Assembly (NCBI RefSeq): GCF_036884655.1
Contig: NC_088340.1
Span: 33,142,501-33,206,500 of the forward strand
DNA: 64,000 nucleotides
Direction of reading: 5' to 3'
Origin: Musa acuminata AAA Group
Lineage: Eukaryota > Streptophyta > Magnoliopsida > Zingiberales > Musaceae
The notes under the pieces were generated by a model. That model had not been told where the DNA came from. It saw nothing but the letters and a program-made list of their open reading frames with translations, and ran no database searches. A program made the translations under genes and the position numbers. Shown in pieces: positions 1-63,004 of the stretch (the first letter of the stretch is position 1; each line of letters begins with the position of its first letter).

Positions 1-3
1 TTA

Positions 4-84
<81 letters not shown>

Positions 85-88
85 GAAC
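1..88. repeat. (TA)n microsatellite, left piece of a split hAT-like MITE
   Basis: An almost pure TA dinucleotide run (about positions 12-82) is followed by TACCGAAC. This matches the core of the CAAGG-ended, GGTAC-rich MITE family found elsewhere in the window, where a TA run is followed by TACCGAACGGTATA. The rest of this MITE resumes at 4672, so LTR element A was inserted into it. The left end of the MITE lies outside the window. Confidence 0.7.
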
Positions 89-560
89 TGTCACGGACAA
101 AATTCTAAACAGAATGTTCGATGTAATGCTTATGTATGTTTATGTCTTTTGGTTTGTTCATGCTTTGCATAACATATAGAGGGACGGTCAAAGGCTTAAC
201 AACCCCATTTTAGTTGGGTTTGGTAGTCGTTTTAGGCTTGTAAATAAATGTTGTGTCATGTGGACACTTGTGAGAGATGTAATGTGGACACTTGTGAGAT
301 ATGCTCGGTTTGTAGTGGACCATTTTGGATCCTTTGTTGTGCAACCGTTCAGAGCTTGTAAAGTCTGTTTGTAATTTGCATTGGCTATGAAGTGTTTTAT
401 GAAATGTTTGCTTGTGAATCCCGAGTAAGTTGCGTTCTCTAACCCGTTTTCTCTTTTTTAGGTCTTAAGGGACTATGGGAGGTTTCGAGGAGGCTGACCT
501 TTGCGGACGGACATTTAAGGGTGCCGTACGACTTAGGCAAAACTAGCTAAGTCCATGACA
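89..560 (+). repeat. Left LTR of non-autonomous LTR element A
   Basis: It starts TGTCACGGACAAAATTC and ends GTCCATGACA, keeping the TG..CA termini. It is homologous along its length to 4225-4671, 20202-20648, 37012-37458 and 41136-41582. It measures 472 bp rather than 447 mainly because a ~25-bp stretch around GTGGACACTTGTGAGA is repeated (about 258-297). Many differences from the right LTR show this copy is older than copy C. Confidence 0.85.
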
Positions 561-562
561 GA

Positions 563-574
563 TGATATCAGAGC
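563..574 (+). other. Primer-binding site of LTR element A (degenerate)
   Basis: TGATATCAGAGC lies 2 nt after the left LTR. It differs by one base from TGGTATCAGAGC, the usual plant primer site complementary to the 3' end of initiator tRNA-Met, which is intact in copies B and C. Confidence 0.75.
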
Positions 575-3500
575 GGGATAAACACTCGTATAAACACTTG
601 TTATGCAAACGTGGGGGACCTAGCAGGGCGGCGTTGAGGGCAGCCATCACGCGCGATCGTTTGTGGGAAAACGGGCATGAAGATGTAGGGAAAAGGAGTC
701 GCTTAGAGGAGCGGGCATCTGAGATTGACATTCAGAGGAATGACTAACCCTTCGTCCAAGAGGCACCACGAGGACAAGCAAGTTTGGAAGAATGCGTAGC
801 GCATAAAGGTTTGGATGGTTGAGTTCGAGCTATGACTCGACGTTGACAACCATACTTGATGGTGCTCAAGGCAAGCAAGGCGCTTAGTAAAGGATGAGAC
901 TATGCAAGGTGGAATGGGTTGCTCAGCGATCGAAAGAGTTATGTAAAGCTCACAGAAGTGAGGGGAATTGCTAACTCGAAGAATTGGTACTTATGCAAGG
1001 GCTTATATGCGGACGATGGAATATTCGTGGCAATCCTAAGGTGACCGAAACTCGGCGCCATGGAGCATTGAAATTTTCTCTTCGGCATGAGAAGGATACG
1101 TTTGTAGGAGGTTGAAGTGTGTAGCGAGTTCAGCATGTTGCTGGGCCTTAAGTGGTGCAGCGGGGGCTGTATTGGCGCAGAGTCTCAATCTAGCAAGTGC
1201 GTTTGCAAGCAGAGCAATGCACAGTTTGTTCAGTAAGTCGGAGTAGTCCATGGGGATGGTGGTTTCCGAAACTTTCAAAGGGTAGGAAACGAAGAGAGAT
1301 GTTACTCCAACGGGAAAGATATCCATGAGAGATAAGTCCCGGTTCTCCAGAGGGAGAATCATGTGCAACAGACCGCATATGTTGAGGAGTGCCTCAAAAA
1401 CAACAACTCCACGAAGCTTAACAGACCGAGCGAGCAGCGAGGAGTCGTCGTATAATCTCGCTTTAGAGAATGCATTAGTGGATGCATTGCGAGATCAAGT
1501 GGGGGAGCGACCCAAAGCAACACAAATGAAGGCACACTTGGAGTCGATATGAAGATCAGACTCAATGGAGGGTTGACCCGTGGAATGGTGGGCGTGAGGA
1601 CCATCATCAACTCAATGCAAATCGAGGAACAAAACAACTTGGGTGTAACTTGGCGAAGTACCCAAGCCACATGAAGGGAGCCAGCATAGAAGATGGAACA
1701 TGGAGCGGAGGCACAAAGCTTTCCTTGGACAGAGGTTAAGGACATGAACTCTTACAGAGGCAAGAGCTGGATCATATCGTTCCATGGGTCCTTCATTCTG
1801 ATGGAGCAGACTCATCTTGTATGGTGCCAAAGACGAATGAAGCTTTTAGGCACATGCACCTTATTTCGGAGAAGCATTTGATGGAGGAACCAAGGCGACT
1901 CAACTTGCGGAGGCGAAATTGAGTTTAGAAGGCTTTGGCACGGGGCAAGAGGACGCGGAGGCGGGTACTCTTGAAGAATATGCCACAGTGCTGCTATTCA
2001 AGTTGCTATGAAGGATGCGATGCACAGGGGAGATTGTGCTGGTAGGGGTAGAGGCCCAGGATCCAAACAATGGTGCACCAATTTCAACGAAGTTGATATA
2101 CTTTGGGAGCTACTAGGCGACGGACTGTCATAGAGCTGGGTGTGACCTGAGAGCGATTGGACGAAAGTCGATTGCAAAAGGAGCGGACACAATCGAAGGC
2201 GGAAGAGGCGTTACAATGTGTTGGTAGAGGCGACATATAGAGGGATCACAATCCGAGTTCATCCCACAAGTATCAGAATGCAATGGAGATGTCACCAGGA
2301 GGCAACATGGTGCAGCAGAACGTGGTGGAATAGTTTGTGGTAATACAATACACACGAATCTAGTCCCTTGAGGGACTATATCATACGGAGGTATGATTGA
2401 GAGCTATTGAGAGCTCTACTTCGGTGAACAACACGATGACAAGAAGGGCTATGAATTCAAGGAGTGAAAGCCATGACACCATAGAGACGAGTCTTCCGGG
2501 CGTGCATCGAATTTTGCATCGGATGAAAGCCTTTGTCATCAACATGTAAGGGTTGTGTACCATCGAGGGAAAAATTCAAATGCAAGTACCAGTGAGTCTC
2601 ATGGGAGGGACTTGATCATATATTGATATGATCATAGCGGCTGGAGAGTTGGACTGCTCTAGAGTTCATATTCGCTTAAGGGAGCCCGACAAGGTCGAGT
2701 AAGCGAACGTTGCTACCAAGGAAACTAAGAAAACAGAATCGGTGCAAACCCTACAACATGATGATAGAGGCCATGCATGGGAGTTGCAGTCTGTCTTTCC
2801 ATCGACCAAGGGGAACTGCTTAGAGAACATAAATGTGTTGAAGCAGGGGGTCGAAAGGGGCGAGGAAGTGACGACGAGTTCGGAGGGACTTAGCTACCCA
2901 AAACCAAGCATCGGTTAGAATGAAGGTGGACTCGAAGGAGTGCCATAGAGACAGATCTACCGATCGCGAAGAAAGAGATGCAGATGCGAGGCGACAGATA
3001 GTAGGGCCATGGGCATGACAGTGCCATAGTACCGCAGAGGCGAGACTTCCATGAAGTCATCGATCCCTTACTCTCATGGAGGGAGAGTGCTTGGTCATGG
3101 AAGGGGCCGAGGAGGTGGAGAATGCAGAGGCAAACTCCAAGTACCGAGACAAGGCTGAAGGGCAGAGGCTAGGGAACTTCGTAAGACCGGTGTCAACGAG
3201 CTTCTCATCAAGATAGCCGAAAATGAAGGACTTCGGGTCGTGCAAGAGTGCACGACCAAGGAACGAAGCATGTAGTATACGATGTTGTACCTTTGCTACC
3301 CAGTGGAGTAGGCGACAGGGTTGATGGAGAAGACGATACAATCCCAGAGGAGACCAAAACTATTAAAGACTTACTCCAAGTTGGGGTGAAAACTTCCTGC
3401 ATTCCAGAAGTTCGATGGCATTGAGAAGGTGAATCACAGTAACCAACTCAACGCAAGGAGTGCAAACACTTCAAGTGCTTCAGAAGTGTGAGCAAAGAGT

Positions 3501-4224
3501 AGGTGAATGTCAGTAACTAGCTCGTTGCATGAAGTACAATCCTCGAGGAGGCGGGCGAAGTTAAGTAACCTTTGCCTTCCCAACTCTTAAGAGAATGGGT
3601 GAAACTGAGTACCCTAATTCTCTTTGCTATCCAGCAGAGGAGCTCTGCACATGTTCAAAGACCCTTCGGAAAAACAAAATGGAAGACAATAGTTGTCAAA
3701 TCCTCATTAATGGTGATCAGTACTACTGAGAGTAGATTATCCGCTTCATTTCCCAAGAGAATGCCAATCGAAAGCGGAAGTGATACAAACCTACTTGGAA
3801 GTGACAACTAAGTGAAAGAAGAGTCAATGGGCAAATTTTGTGAAGGAAGGACCCAAAAACTTCAAAAGTTTGCAAGGCGATGCTCGTTAAAGCTCCAACA
3901 AGCATCCACCAAGTTCAAGCAGCATGAGACATTTGAGAGACTAGCGCATAGTAAGGATGGTCTTTTCCTTCATCTGAAGGATCCGTAGGAACCAACAGGG
4001 ATCAACACAACTCAGCCAACCCCACACTAGAGTCAGAGTCATTGGCGAGTTGAAGCAGCATAGCGGATCAAAAGTTTGACTACTCAACAATAGCAGCGGA
4101 GAGCAGTTGGGAGCCAAGAGACGCATTGCAGCTGGAGCAGAAGATTGAAGACTCAGCAAAGGCGAGGAGTTGCAGTGTCGGCAAAGGCTTCGACAAGGAC
4201 GTCGAAGGAATAAGTGGGGGAGAA

Positions 4225-4671
4225 TGTCACAGACAAAATTCTAAACAGGATGTTCCATGTAATGCTTATGTATGTCCGTGTCTTTTGGTTTGTTTATGCT
4301 TTGCACAAATATAGAGGGATGGTCGAAGGCTTAACAACCCTATTTTATTTCGGTTTGGTAGTTGTTTTAGGCTTGTAAATAAAGGTTATGTCATGTGGAC
4401 ACTTGTGAGAGATGTTCGGTCTGTAGTGGACCATTTTGGATCCTTTGTTGTGAAACCGTTTAGAGCTTGTAAAGTTTGTTTGTAATTTGCATTGGCTATG
4501 AAGTGTTTTATGAAATGTTTGCTTGTGGATCCCGAGTGAGGCATGTTCTCTAATCATTTTTCTCTTTTTTAGGTCCTAAGGGACCATGGGAGGTTTCAGG
4601 GAGGCCGACCTTTGTGGACGGACACGTAAGGGTGCCGCACGACTTAGGCAAAACCAGCTAAGTCCGTGACA
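4225..4671 (+). repeat. Right LTR of element A
   Basis: This LTR is 447 bp, TGTCACAG...GTCCGTGACA, preceded by the purine tract. It carries AATAAA at 4378-4383, a potential sense-strand polyadenylation signal inside the host intron. Confidence 0.85.
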
Positions 4672-4766
4672 GAATGATATGCCAAAGCGTACCGCTCGGT
4701 ATACTCGTATCGTACCATACCGTATGGAGCTCGATACTCCGGTACGATACGAAATTGCGAACCTTG
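4672..4766 (+). mobile_element. Right remnant of the hAT-like MITE split by LTR element A
   Basis: It contains GTACCGCTCGGTATAC and ends with the terminal motif GCGAACCTTG. The inverted terminus CAAGGTTCGCAATTTCG is shared with the other copies of this family. With 1-88 it formed one element before element A inserted. Confidence 0.65.
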
Positions 4767-5568
4767 ATATATTCACTAATAACATTTAATAAACAAAATA
4801 GTTTACAACACTAATTCCTGAAATATAATTGAAAGACAACAGTCATATTGTATTTTCTCAAATATCTAATGAGTTAACCATCAAGTACATGGAGTATCCT
4901 TTTTTGTTGAAAAAAGAATAAAAGTATCAAGTTTTACATTGATAGTACATATTCTTACAAAGATTTGATCGGTAACTATTAGTTAGAAGTCTTGGGCACA
5001 CATCAAGTTAAATTATATAATACCTTTGTCTTAAACTACAATTTGTGGTCATAGAAAGTGAAGCCAAACAATATTTGCTACATTATAAATTGAACTGAAC
5101 TTTAGACTATTTATGCTAAGCTGACATGTCAAAAACAGTTTGCTTTGGTTTAGTGGTGTAAGCCAAATCATGCAAGCCTTGCTGTAAGCGATTAAAGAGG
5201 CCTTTCATGCAACAGCTAGGAGTTGTATTGCTGGCCTGTTTGGAAAGTAATTTATAACTCCAGATTATGTGGGACATGATGCTTCCGTTTAAGAACAGAG
5301 AATGAATTAGCCCCCTTTTTATATTTTGTTTGGATTTTTCATATGGTTGCAATTTTCCACAAGTTCTCATCTTTCGAAATTTGTTACATGTTCTCATTTT
5401 TGTTATTTTTCTGCCTTTAACTTCCAGTTACATTAAAATTTTTCATTATTGATAAAATACAATTATTATCTAATGGACATAATACCGGTTCTTGGAACAT
5501 AGTCAAATACATGCATATTTGATCTGTATTGAGAAAATTACAATTATCCAGAACTTGATGTTTCACAG

Positions 5569-5616
5569 TCAAGGCAGAAGGCACTTGCAGATCTTCACAC
5601 TATGCAAACTGAAAAG
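5569..5616 (+). CDS. ARI: ARI exon (first visible)
   Basis: Acceptor TTTCACAG, donor AAG|GTACAT. Encodes [16 protein letters not shown], the start of the Ariadne helical region that follows RING2 in the family. 16 codons, phase 0. Confidence 0.85.
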
Positions 5617-8600
5617 GTACATAGCCAGCCATGATTTTTATTTTTGTACTATGTCGAATTGTCAATATCGATAGACTTGTCAATTTTATAAAGTTATTGT
5701 CCAAAAATGATCTGGCATGCACAAAGGTAACCTCATGGATTATCTTTATTCTTTTATTATATTTTTAAAAGAGATCTTTCAAAGATATTAAAGCCACTGG
5801 CATGATGATGCCCCTTATTGGATATAGCAAAGTTGGTTGTGTTACTAAGGGCACCTGATAATTGCTTCTTTCAATTGTACAGCTTGAGAAGCTAAGCGAT
5901 GGGCAAAGCCAACCGGAATCCCAGCTCAAGTTCATAATAGAAGCCTGGTTACAGGTTAGCTTTATGCTAGAAAAACTAACTTAATTTTGATTGACACAAT
6001 GCTTTTTAAAGTTCTGCCGTGTTGTTCATCTTTTGCCTGAGATATTTTAGAATTTCAATATGCAGATAGTGGAATGTAGGCGAGTATTGAAGTGGACATA
6101 TGCCTATGGTTATTACCTTCCAGAGCACGAACTTGCCAAGAGACGGTTCTTTGAATATCTGCAAGGTTCATTCTTGTTTCTATCTTGATGTAGCTTTGGA
6201 TCATATGCTTTTATTAGAAATAGTTATCTTACTCTACTTTTCAGGTGAGGCTGAGTCTGGATTAGAGCGACTTCATCAATGTGTGGAGAAGGAGCTCCAT
6301 GTCTACCTTGATGCGGAATCTCCCGTGGACAACTTTAATGAGTTCCGTACTAAACTAGCTGGACTGACCAGGTAGGTTTATCTAATAATTTGCTTGATAA
6401 GAAGCATGTACTTTAGGGTTTATGTTCACCATCCAGGTAGGCCACTTTCACATTGTGGCAAACAATGTTAGGAGAAAAAGGATTTCTCTGTCTCCCACTG
6501 ATTCTTTTAGTTGGTTGTGTTGGCATCTTTGTATTGGTAAATAAAAGCTGATTAGGCTTGTGGATTAGTTGGCACTGAGGCAATTAACTTTTATTGTTTA
6601 TAGATGAAAATAGAATCAATGAAATTGAAATTCAATCAGATCAGCATTGTGTTGGGTATCAAGTAGAAAATTGATTTTTGGCTGACAAACTAGCAAGCCA
6701 TTATTTGTGTGTCTACGTTGATAAAGGCCATTCTCAGGTGTTATGGCCCACAAAATATCAATCTACAGTGGTGCCACTGGTATAGCTTACTTAGTATGGG
6801 CTCCATAGGATTAAGCAGGGAAGATCTAGGAAAGAAAAAGTAAATTACTTAAAAAGATACAACATAGTCTTAGAGTATTATGTGTTGCTGGAAAAATCTA
6901 TAGTTGGCAACTAGTTTGGCAATGAGACCAATCTTCAATTAAGACTTGCTTTTTTTGCTTTCTGGGTTGTCTTTTTTCACTGGTGAAACTGCATGCCTTC
7001 TCTGGCATTATTTTTTATATTTGAGATTATAAGAATAGATGACTTGCGAATTTTGCAATAACCCTTGACTGCAGAGATGCAGCATGATTCTGTAACTATA
7101 GTGCAATTGGCTCTTTTCTGTTCAGCATCACCTCAATATTAAATGGTACAAGTAAAATTTCAGTAGATATCATATAGATAGTTATTTTCCCAATTTAGGC
7201 ACAAAACTTGGTAGGTTCACTTTTGATAGTATAAATTATTCATAGCATGAATTAAACTAGTTCTGTTTACATGCAGCAAGTGTTTGTTCCAAGGATTGTA
7301 ATTTCGGTTCATACCGGTGTACCGAGCCCTGCTCGGTATGGTACATATCAACGTGTATTGACGGTACGTCAGAGCATATCGACGGTATGTCCAAAATCAT
7401 AAAAAAAGCCTAAAAAAATCTGAAAAATAGTTAAGTTAGAAATAAATATGAAATCAGTATAATTTTAGCAAAAATAAGGTAAATTGACCCAATATCGATT
7501 AATTTTTAATTAAATCATCATTAAAATCACTATTTATAGCATTAAAAAAATATAATTAAAACCTAATTAAACCTATTATACCATCATAAGCATATGATCC
7601 AATCCTTAGTATGCGTGGAATATAAAGATTTGACCTATTAAGTATCTAATGGTGAAAAAAATAATATTAAACCTACTAATCATAACATTAAAGATCTTAA
7701 TTAGTCCCTAATTAACACTAGTCTACCATCAAAAACATATCAAACAACATATTATATATTAAGTCATACATCACATAGAATAGGCTTAATCAACTCATAA
7801 ATCAATAAAAATCTAGAAAGAGAATATATACCTCTTGATAAGAGTGTTCTTCCTCTTAATCCTCTCAAATTAGGCTTCTAAATTTGATCTAATTCACAAA
7901 TCATAGTTTTGTTGAGTTTAGGAGAATGAAAATGTGAGAATAAGTGAGAGATGTGAGTGAAAAAGAGTTTGAGAGAGCTTAAGAGATTGAGAGAGATAAA
8001 TAAGTTGAAAGAGAGGAGAGGAAAGGGTTTAAAATTTTTTTTCTAAGGCTCAAACAGTCAAATTAACCATTTAAAATAAGGCAATATCAGCCCTTGATCG
8101 GTAAGATTGAAATCCGATTGTTACCAATCAGTATAGGTTGATAACTATTGGATTTCGATCATTACCGTCTGGTACAGACCTCGAATCGCTCGATACGAGG
8201 TCAAGTGATCAGTATCGCCCAGTAGAGGGCGGCCTGCGTACTGGTATCCTATTGGATCAGTATTTACTACCAGTATCGGGCGGTGCACATCAATACAAAC
8301 CCTGGTTTGCTCTTATTTCGTAATTATAAATTTTTATAGAATTCCTAATGAGATTAGTTGTTTTAAGTGCTGGATCAATTTGGAAGCCTGAAATATGAGA
8401 ATTTTGTTGGTACAGTTTTAGGTTGTATTGTTGTCATTTTCTCACAGGAGCTGGTGAATGCTTTTACTTCTTTATTTGCTACACTTGTTGCTCATTTGCA
8501 ATATATTGCTTGGGCTGCAGAGACCGAAACATATAACACAGCTTTTTCGTATTAAATTTTATAGTTATTATATTTGATCAACTCTATGATATAGTGAGAT

Positions 8601-9665
8601 CTGGATGTTGTAGCATGAACATTTGATGAGTTATTGACATTTGTTATTATTTAAGATGGGGATGGTTTATCTGAAACGAATTTTCAATTTTTTTTTCTTC
8701 AGAAGGAAAAATATATTAACCATGGGATGAAATTACAAAATTGGGATTAGCCCCCCAATTTTGAGACAACCTAGTAACCTACTAGTCTTTACTAGATTAG
8801 CAAGTTTGTGGGCCAAAAAATTAAGATTTCTAGGGATGTGTGAGCAATAACTGACACCATTGGGTTTGTCAACTAGCAAAAAACTGACAAAACAAAGTTC
8901 CTGAATTTGCCAAGGAATATTTCCATTTTTGTTCAGTATTCGGAATCCAGATCACCTGTTGGGCATTTAGTATTCATTGTCATTCAGCTATGTAGTATTT
9001 GATCTCTTATTCCTTCAAAATCAAGTTGTATATTGTCATACTAGAAGTTGCACCTATCCAATTCGGGAATTACTTTGTCAAGTGACCAGAAAGCTTTTTC
9101 CAGTTCATCCCTTAAGCATCTCATTTTGTGTTATTCTATTGTGCCTGTAGTTGCTGTATATGCCCTTATTGTAGCATGGTTTTGTTAATTGAATCCTGAA
9201 AAAACATCTAATTATAATGATTATGACAATTTTTATTCATATTGGTGTTTGTTCTACCCCAGTGTAACTAGGAACTACTTTGAGAATCTTGTTCGAGCAT
9301 GGTTTTGTTAATTGAATCCTGAAAAAACATCTAATTATAATGATTATGACAATTTTTATTCATATTGGTGTTTGTTCTACCGCAGTGTAACTAGGAACTA
9401 CTTTGAGAATCTTGTTCGAGCCCTGGAGACTGGGTTGAAGGATGTCGGCTCTTCCAACAGCCAGACCACATGCACCCAGGGTTTAAGCTCCAAGATCTTG
9501 GGCAACAAAAGTAAGGGCGGAAAGATCAAAACAGCCGGGACCAGCTCTGGATCTGGTGCTCCAACCCATAACTTGGACAACATCAATTTCTGGTCGTGTG
9601 ACCACTGCACCTATGCAAACCCTAGGTCTACTAACACGTGCCATATGTGTGAGCATCGCAGGTAA
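5569..9665 (+). CDS. ARI: Ariadne-type RBR E3 ubiquitin-protein ligase, C-terminal part (gene cut by window edge)
   Basis: Five exons (5569-5616, 5883-5954, 6066-6165, 6245-6371, 9386-9665) join in frame into ~208 residues ending at TAA 9663-9665. All junctions are GT..AG. The protein matches the C-terminal half of plant Ariadne ligases (ARI5/7/8 group): an Ariadne helical region with motifs [42 protein letters not shown] and [14 protein letters not shown], then a Gly/Ser/Lys-rich linker and a RanBP2-type zinc finger, W-x-C-x2-C-x10-C-x2-C (WSCDHC...CHMC). In this family the RING1-IBR-RING2 part, including the catalytic Cys that takes ubiquitin from the E2, lies N-terminal and is outside this window. 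The Ariadne region is known to fold back on RING2 and inhibit it. The zinc finger may bind ubiquitin (family knowledge). The last intron is 3.0 kb and contains a MITE and a tandem duplication of its 3' splice site. Confidence 0.9.
5883..5954 (+). CDS. ARI: ARI exon, Ariadne domain
   Basis: Acceptor TTGTACAG, donor CAG|GTTAGC. Encodes [18 protein letters not shown] then IEAWLQ. 24 codons. Confidence 0.88.
6066..6165 (+). CDS. ARI: ARI exon, Ariadne domain core
   Basis: Acceptor ATGCAG, donor CAAG|GTTCAT. Encodes [20 protein letters not shown] then [13 protein letters not shown], the best conserved stretch of the Ariadne domain. Confidence 0.92.
6245..6371 (+). CDS. ARI: ARI exon, Ariadne domain end
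   Basis: Acceptor TTTTCAG, donor CCAG|GTAGGT. Encodes [18 protein letters not shown]...[12 protein letters not shown]. The split Ser codon (AG|T) is completed by the exon at 9386, not by the duplicated acceptor at 9260. Confidence 0.92.
6372..9385 (+). other. ARI: Last ARI intron (3.0 kb)
   Basis: It is AT-rich and holds a ~1-kb hAT-like MITE (7290-8304) and a 123-bp tandem duplication at its 3' end (9173-9418). I identify nothing else, including in the AT-rich stretches 6372-7289 and 8305-9172. Confidence 0.8.
7290..8304. mobile_element. hAT-like MITE, GGTAC/CAAGG family, long copy
   Basis: The element begins CAAGGATTGTAATTTCGG and ends ATACAAACCCTG, so its ends are inverted (CAAGG / CAGGG). 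It is flanked by the 8-bp duplication GTTTGTTC / GTTTGCTC (one mismatch). Its terminal arms contain GTACCGAGC/GCTCGGTA palindromes. Its core is AT-rich with no coding potential. At 1,015 bp it is the longest complete copy in the window. Confidence 0.8.
9173..9418 (+). repeat. 123-bp tandem duplication across the last ARI 3' splice site
   Basis: Positions 9173-9295 and 9296-9418 are near identical. The one difference I see is CTACCCCAG against CTACCGCAG at the splice acceptor. Each copy contains intron 3' end, acceptor and the first ~35 nt of the final exon. Only the second copy continues into the full exon. Confidence 0.92.
9386..9665 (+). CDS. ARI: ARI last exon with RanBP2-type zinc finger
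   Basis: Acceptor CTACCGCAG. Encodes [20 protein letters not shown], a Ser/Gly/Lys linker, then a RanBP2-type finger with Cys pairs spaced 2-10-2 after Trp, ending CEHRR and TAA. The codons before the stop read CGC AGG TAA, so AG|GTAATC also forms a consensus 5' splice site one codon before the stop. Confidence 0.92.
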
Positions 9666-11240
9666 TCCAGTCCAGTTTGGATCCTCCTGCAATATGGACA
9701 GCATTTTTCTGTAGTTTGCTCTTGAATTTGTTTGGCCTGTGAAAATAGAAAACATCTCCATGATGCTATGTACATATCGCTCTAGTTTATAACCTGGCAT
9801 ACAAGAAGGGTAATAACAGGCAGGAAAGTAGACCTAGAGCATAGGAATGGGAAGAAAAGAGATGCATGATTTCTGCCTGTTCATGTAGAAATCTATTGCT
9901 CTTCAAGCTTGCCAATGTGTGCTAGCAATTTATTGCTCTTGGACAATATCATGGTCTACATGCAGGTAATAAACGTTGTCAAGAACAATTAAGCTATATA
10001 GAAATTTTAATTTATGTTCATAGTTGTTGTGGGTTCTGTCTCATTCCGTTGCAAGTGATTCTTCCATCAGTGGGCGGATTCTTCCTCATTTGGCCAGTCA
10101 AACAATGAAGAGGGCTTTGGAGGTTCGTCTAAATACCATCCTAGACGGCCTGAACCTTTTCTGGCATCTCTGTGGCATGGGTATATCCTCAGGTAAGGTT
10201 CTTGGAAGTCTCTGGTATTTTCCTCTTCAAGTTTACATTGGTTAAAAGTGAGTGTTCTTCTGGTGATTTCGAGATTGGAGGCCTCTAATTTGTTCCGTAT
10301 ATATTTTCTCAAATTCTTGAGCCAACTTCTAGAGGTTATTCGTCAGACATTTTATAGATGTTGATTTTTTCTCCTCTCATATGGATATAGATACAGAATG
10401 CATTTAATGTGTTCACTAAAGGTTCTCGTAGATCTACCAGTAGGTGGAATTGCCTGAGCTCCCGTTTGAACATCGAAACCATGGTGTCGTTTCACCATTT
10501 CTTTTTTGTTTTTGTTATTTTTGTGTTTGGCTGTCCATTCATGGTGATCGATTTTTCTTTGCAATTTTCGGACGAACATGTTATAATCCGACTGTTACTG
10601 CCTCTTAAACAGTAGATGTTTGTTTTCGTTAATTCGGTAATATAGCCTAAGGACTCATCTGCCTTTTCGGTGCTGTTATGATTGCTTAGAGACTATCGTT
10701 GAATGAGAAAGGATTACAAGGGAGACTGGGCTTCTGAGAAATCTTGCAGCTAACCGATATCGTTTTATATTATTATAAGCTCATAGCATAGCGAAGTAAT
10801 GACACCATCCCCTCTTTCTGTTCATCCAAATATAAATGTTTCATGGGCCGACTTCCAACTCCACATGTAAGACGTCAACCTCTGCTTCTCTGTCTCTCCA
10901 GATGATCTATTCTCCCTTCTCAAGCTGAGCTTTCTTGTGCATTGATTGGATCAGTACGTAATGATCGAGATCTACTGTTTTTTTATCAAGTATTAGTATC
11001 AAAATGTATGTTAGAAAACCTTGATTTTAATTCTCTTTACGAAGTGAAATGGATTTTTACCGAGTTATAATTAGCGAGATAAGATCAAGGTTTTGATAAG
11101 AGACATGCAAACCCAATAGTGTTGTGGGGACAACATATTAACTATTTCAATATTGCCATTGCCGTCATCAACCGGGCGTGAACTGGTAGCGTGCCCGGTA
11201 TCATTGTAACACGGACGGTTGTTGAATTCGATGATCCCGT
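9666..11240. other. Intergenic: ARI 3' region and GCN2 upstream region
   Basis: Contains the ARI 3' UTR (possible AATAAA at 9968-9973) and the presumed GCN2 promoter. The stretch ~10073-10195 is unusually rich in open frames and is bounded by ATCAG and CAG|GTAAGG. It may be a 3' UTR or alternative exon. I can support nothing else. Confidence 0.55.
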
Positions 11241-11248
11241 TATATAAG
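11241..11248 (+). promoter_or_regulatory. TATA box of GCN2
   Basis: TATATAAG lies ~337 bp upstream of the GCN2 ATG and is followed by a GC- and pyrimidine-rich leader (CTCCTTCCGAAGCC, CCCTCTCACG) typical of plant 5' UTRs. Transcription would start near 11270-11280 (inference). Confidence 0.6.
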
Positions 11249-11543
11249 GAAGACCGCACGACGATATCTCCTACGCGGAAACGATCATCGCGACCTCCTT
11301 CCGAAGCCACCTCCCTCCTTCCCGCTCGCTTCTCTCGGCTCCCTCTCACGCTTGCTCTCGTCGGTGGCTCCGATCGGAGCCCGTCGATCCCTTGGCAGAG
11401 CATCGTTCCATCTTCGGATCTCTCGTGTCGCCTGCCCTCACACGGTTCTTGATCACCCCCTGAAACTCTCCTGTTAGGGTTTGCGGGGTTTTGGGTGGAA
11501 GAGAGTAGGCGGCGGAGGAAGGATCTCAAGTTGTTGAGCTAGC

Positions 11544-11577
11544 ATGAGCTTCGGAGTGGGAGGTGGAACTGCGAGGG

Positions 11578-11588
<11 letters not shown>
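11544..11588 (+). CDS. Upstream ORF overlapping the GCN2 start codon
   Basis: ATG at 11544 opens 14 codons (MSFGVGGGTARDGT) and stops at TAG 11586-11588, 8 nt beyond the A of the GCN2 ATG at 11578, in another frame. It is the only ATG I find between the TATA region and the GCN2 start. It has A at -3, while the main ATG has G at -3 and +4. Ribosomes that use it would pass the GCN2 start, so GCN2 output would depend on leaky scanning (inference). Confidence 0.55.

Positions 11589-63004
<51,416 letters not shown>

Larger units (their letters stand above)
89..4671 (+). mobile_element. Non-autonomous (LARD-like) LTR retrotransposon, copy A
   Basis: This is a complete element of about 4.58 kb: left LTR, primer-binding site, ~3.66 kb internal DNA, purine tract AGTGGGGGAGAA (4213-4224) and right LTR. 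The internal region is collinear with copies B and C but has no gag, protease, reverse transcriptase, RNase H or integrase motif, and no reading frame longer than ~130 codons. It must have moved using proteins of another element (inference). The target is the TACCGAAC sequence of a MITE. No convincing target duplication is visible (GAAC on the left, GAAT on the right). Confidence 0.8.
1..5568 (+). other. ARI: Intron of the ARI gene (5' end outside window)
   Basis: No coding exon of the Ariadne ligase is visible left of 5569, and the next upstream exons must lie outside the window. This intron is therefore at least 5.5 kb. It holds LTR element A (89-4671) inserted in a MITE (1-88 and 4672-4766). 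From 4767 to 5568 there is AT-rich intron sequence in which I recognise nothing. Confidence 0.65.

Noticed and set aside
8690..8990. Possible LINE or retroelement fragment in the ARI intron
   Set aside because: AT-rich, with one line reminiscent of repeat sequence but no motif or boundary that I can defend.
10067..10312. Minus-strand open frame with a convincing-looking composition
   Set aside because: No recognisable domain, no promoter or splice context on that strand. Kept only as a possible ARI UTR or alternative exon on the plus strand.
11071..11529. Minus-strand open frame of 152 codons upstream of GCN2
   Set aside because: It covers the GCN2 promoter and GC-rich leader. The composition alone explains it and no family motif is seen.
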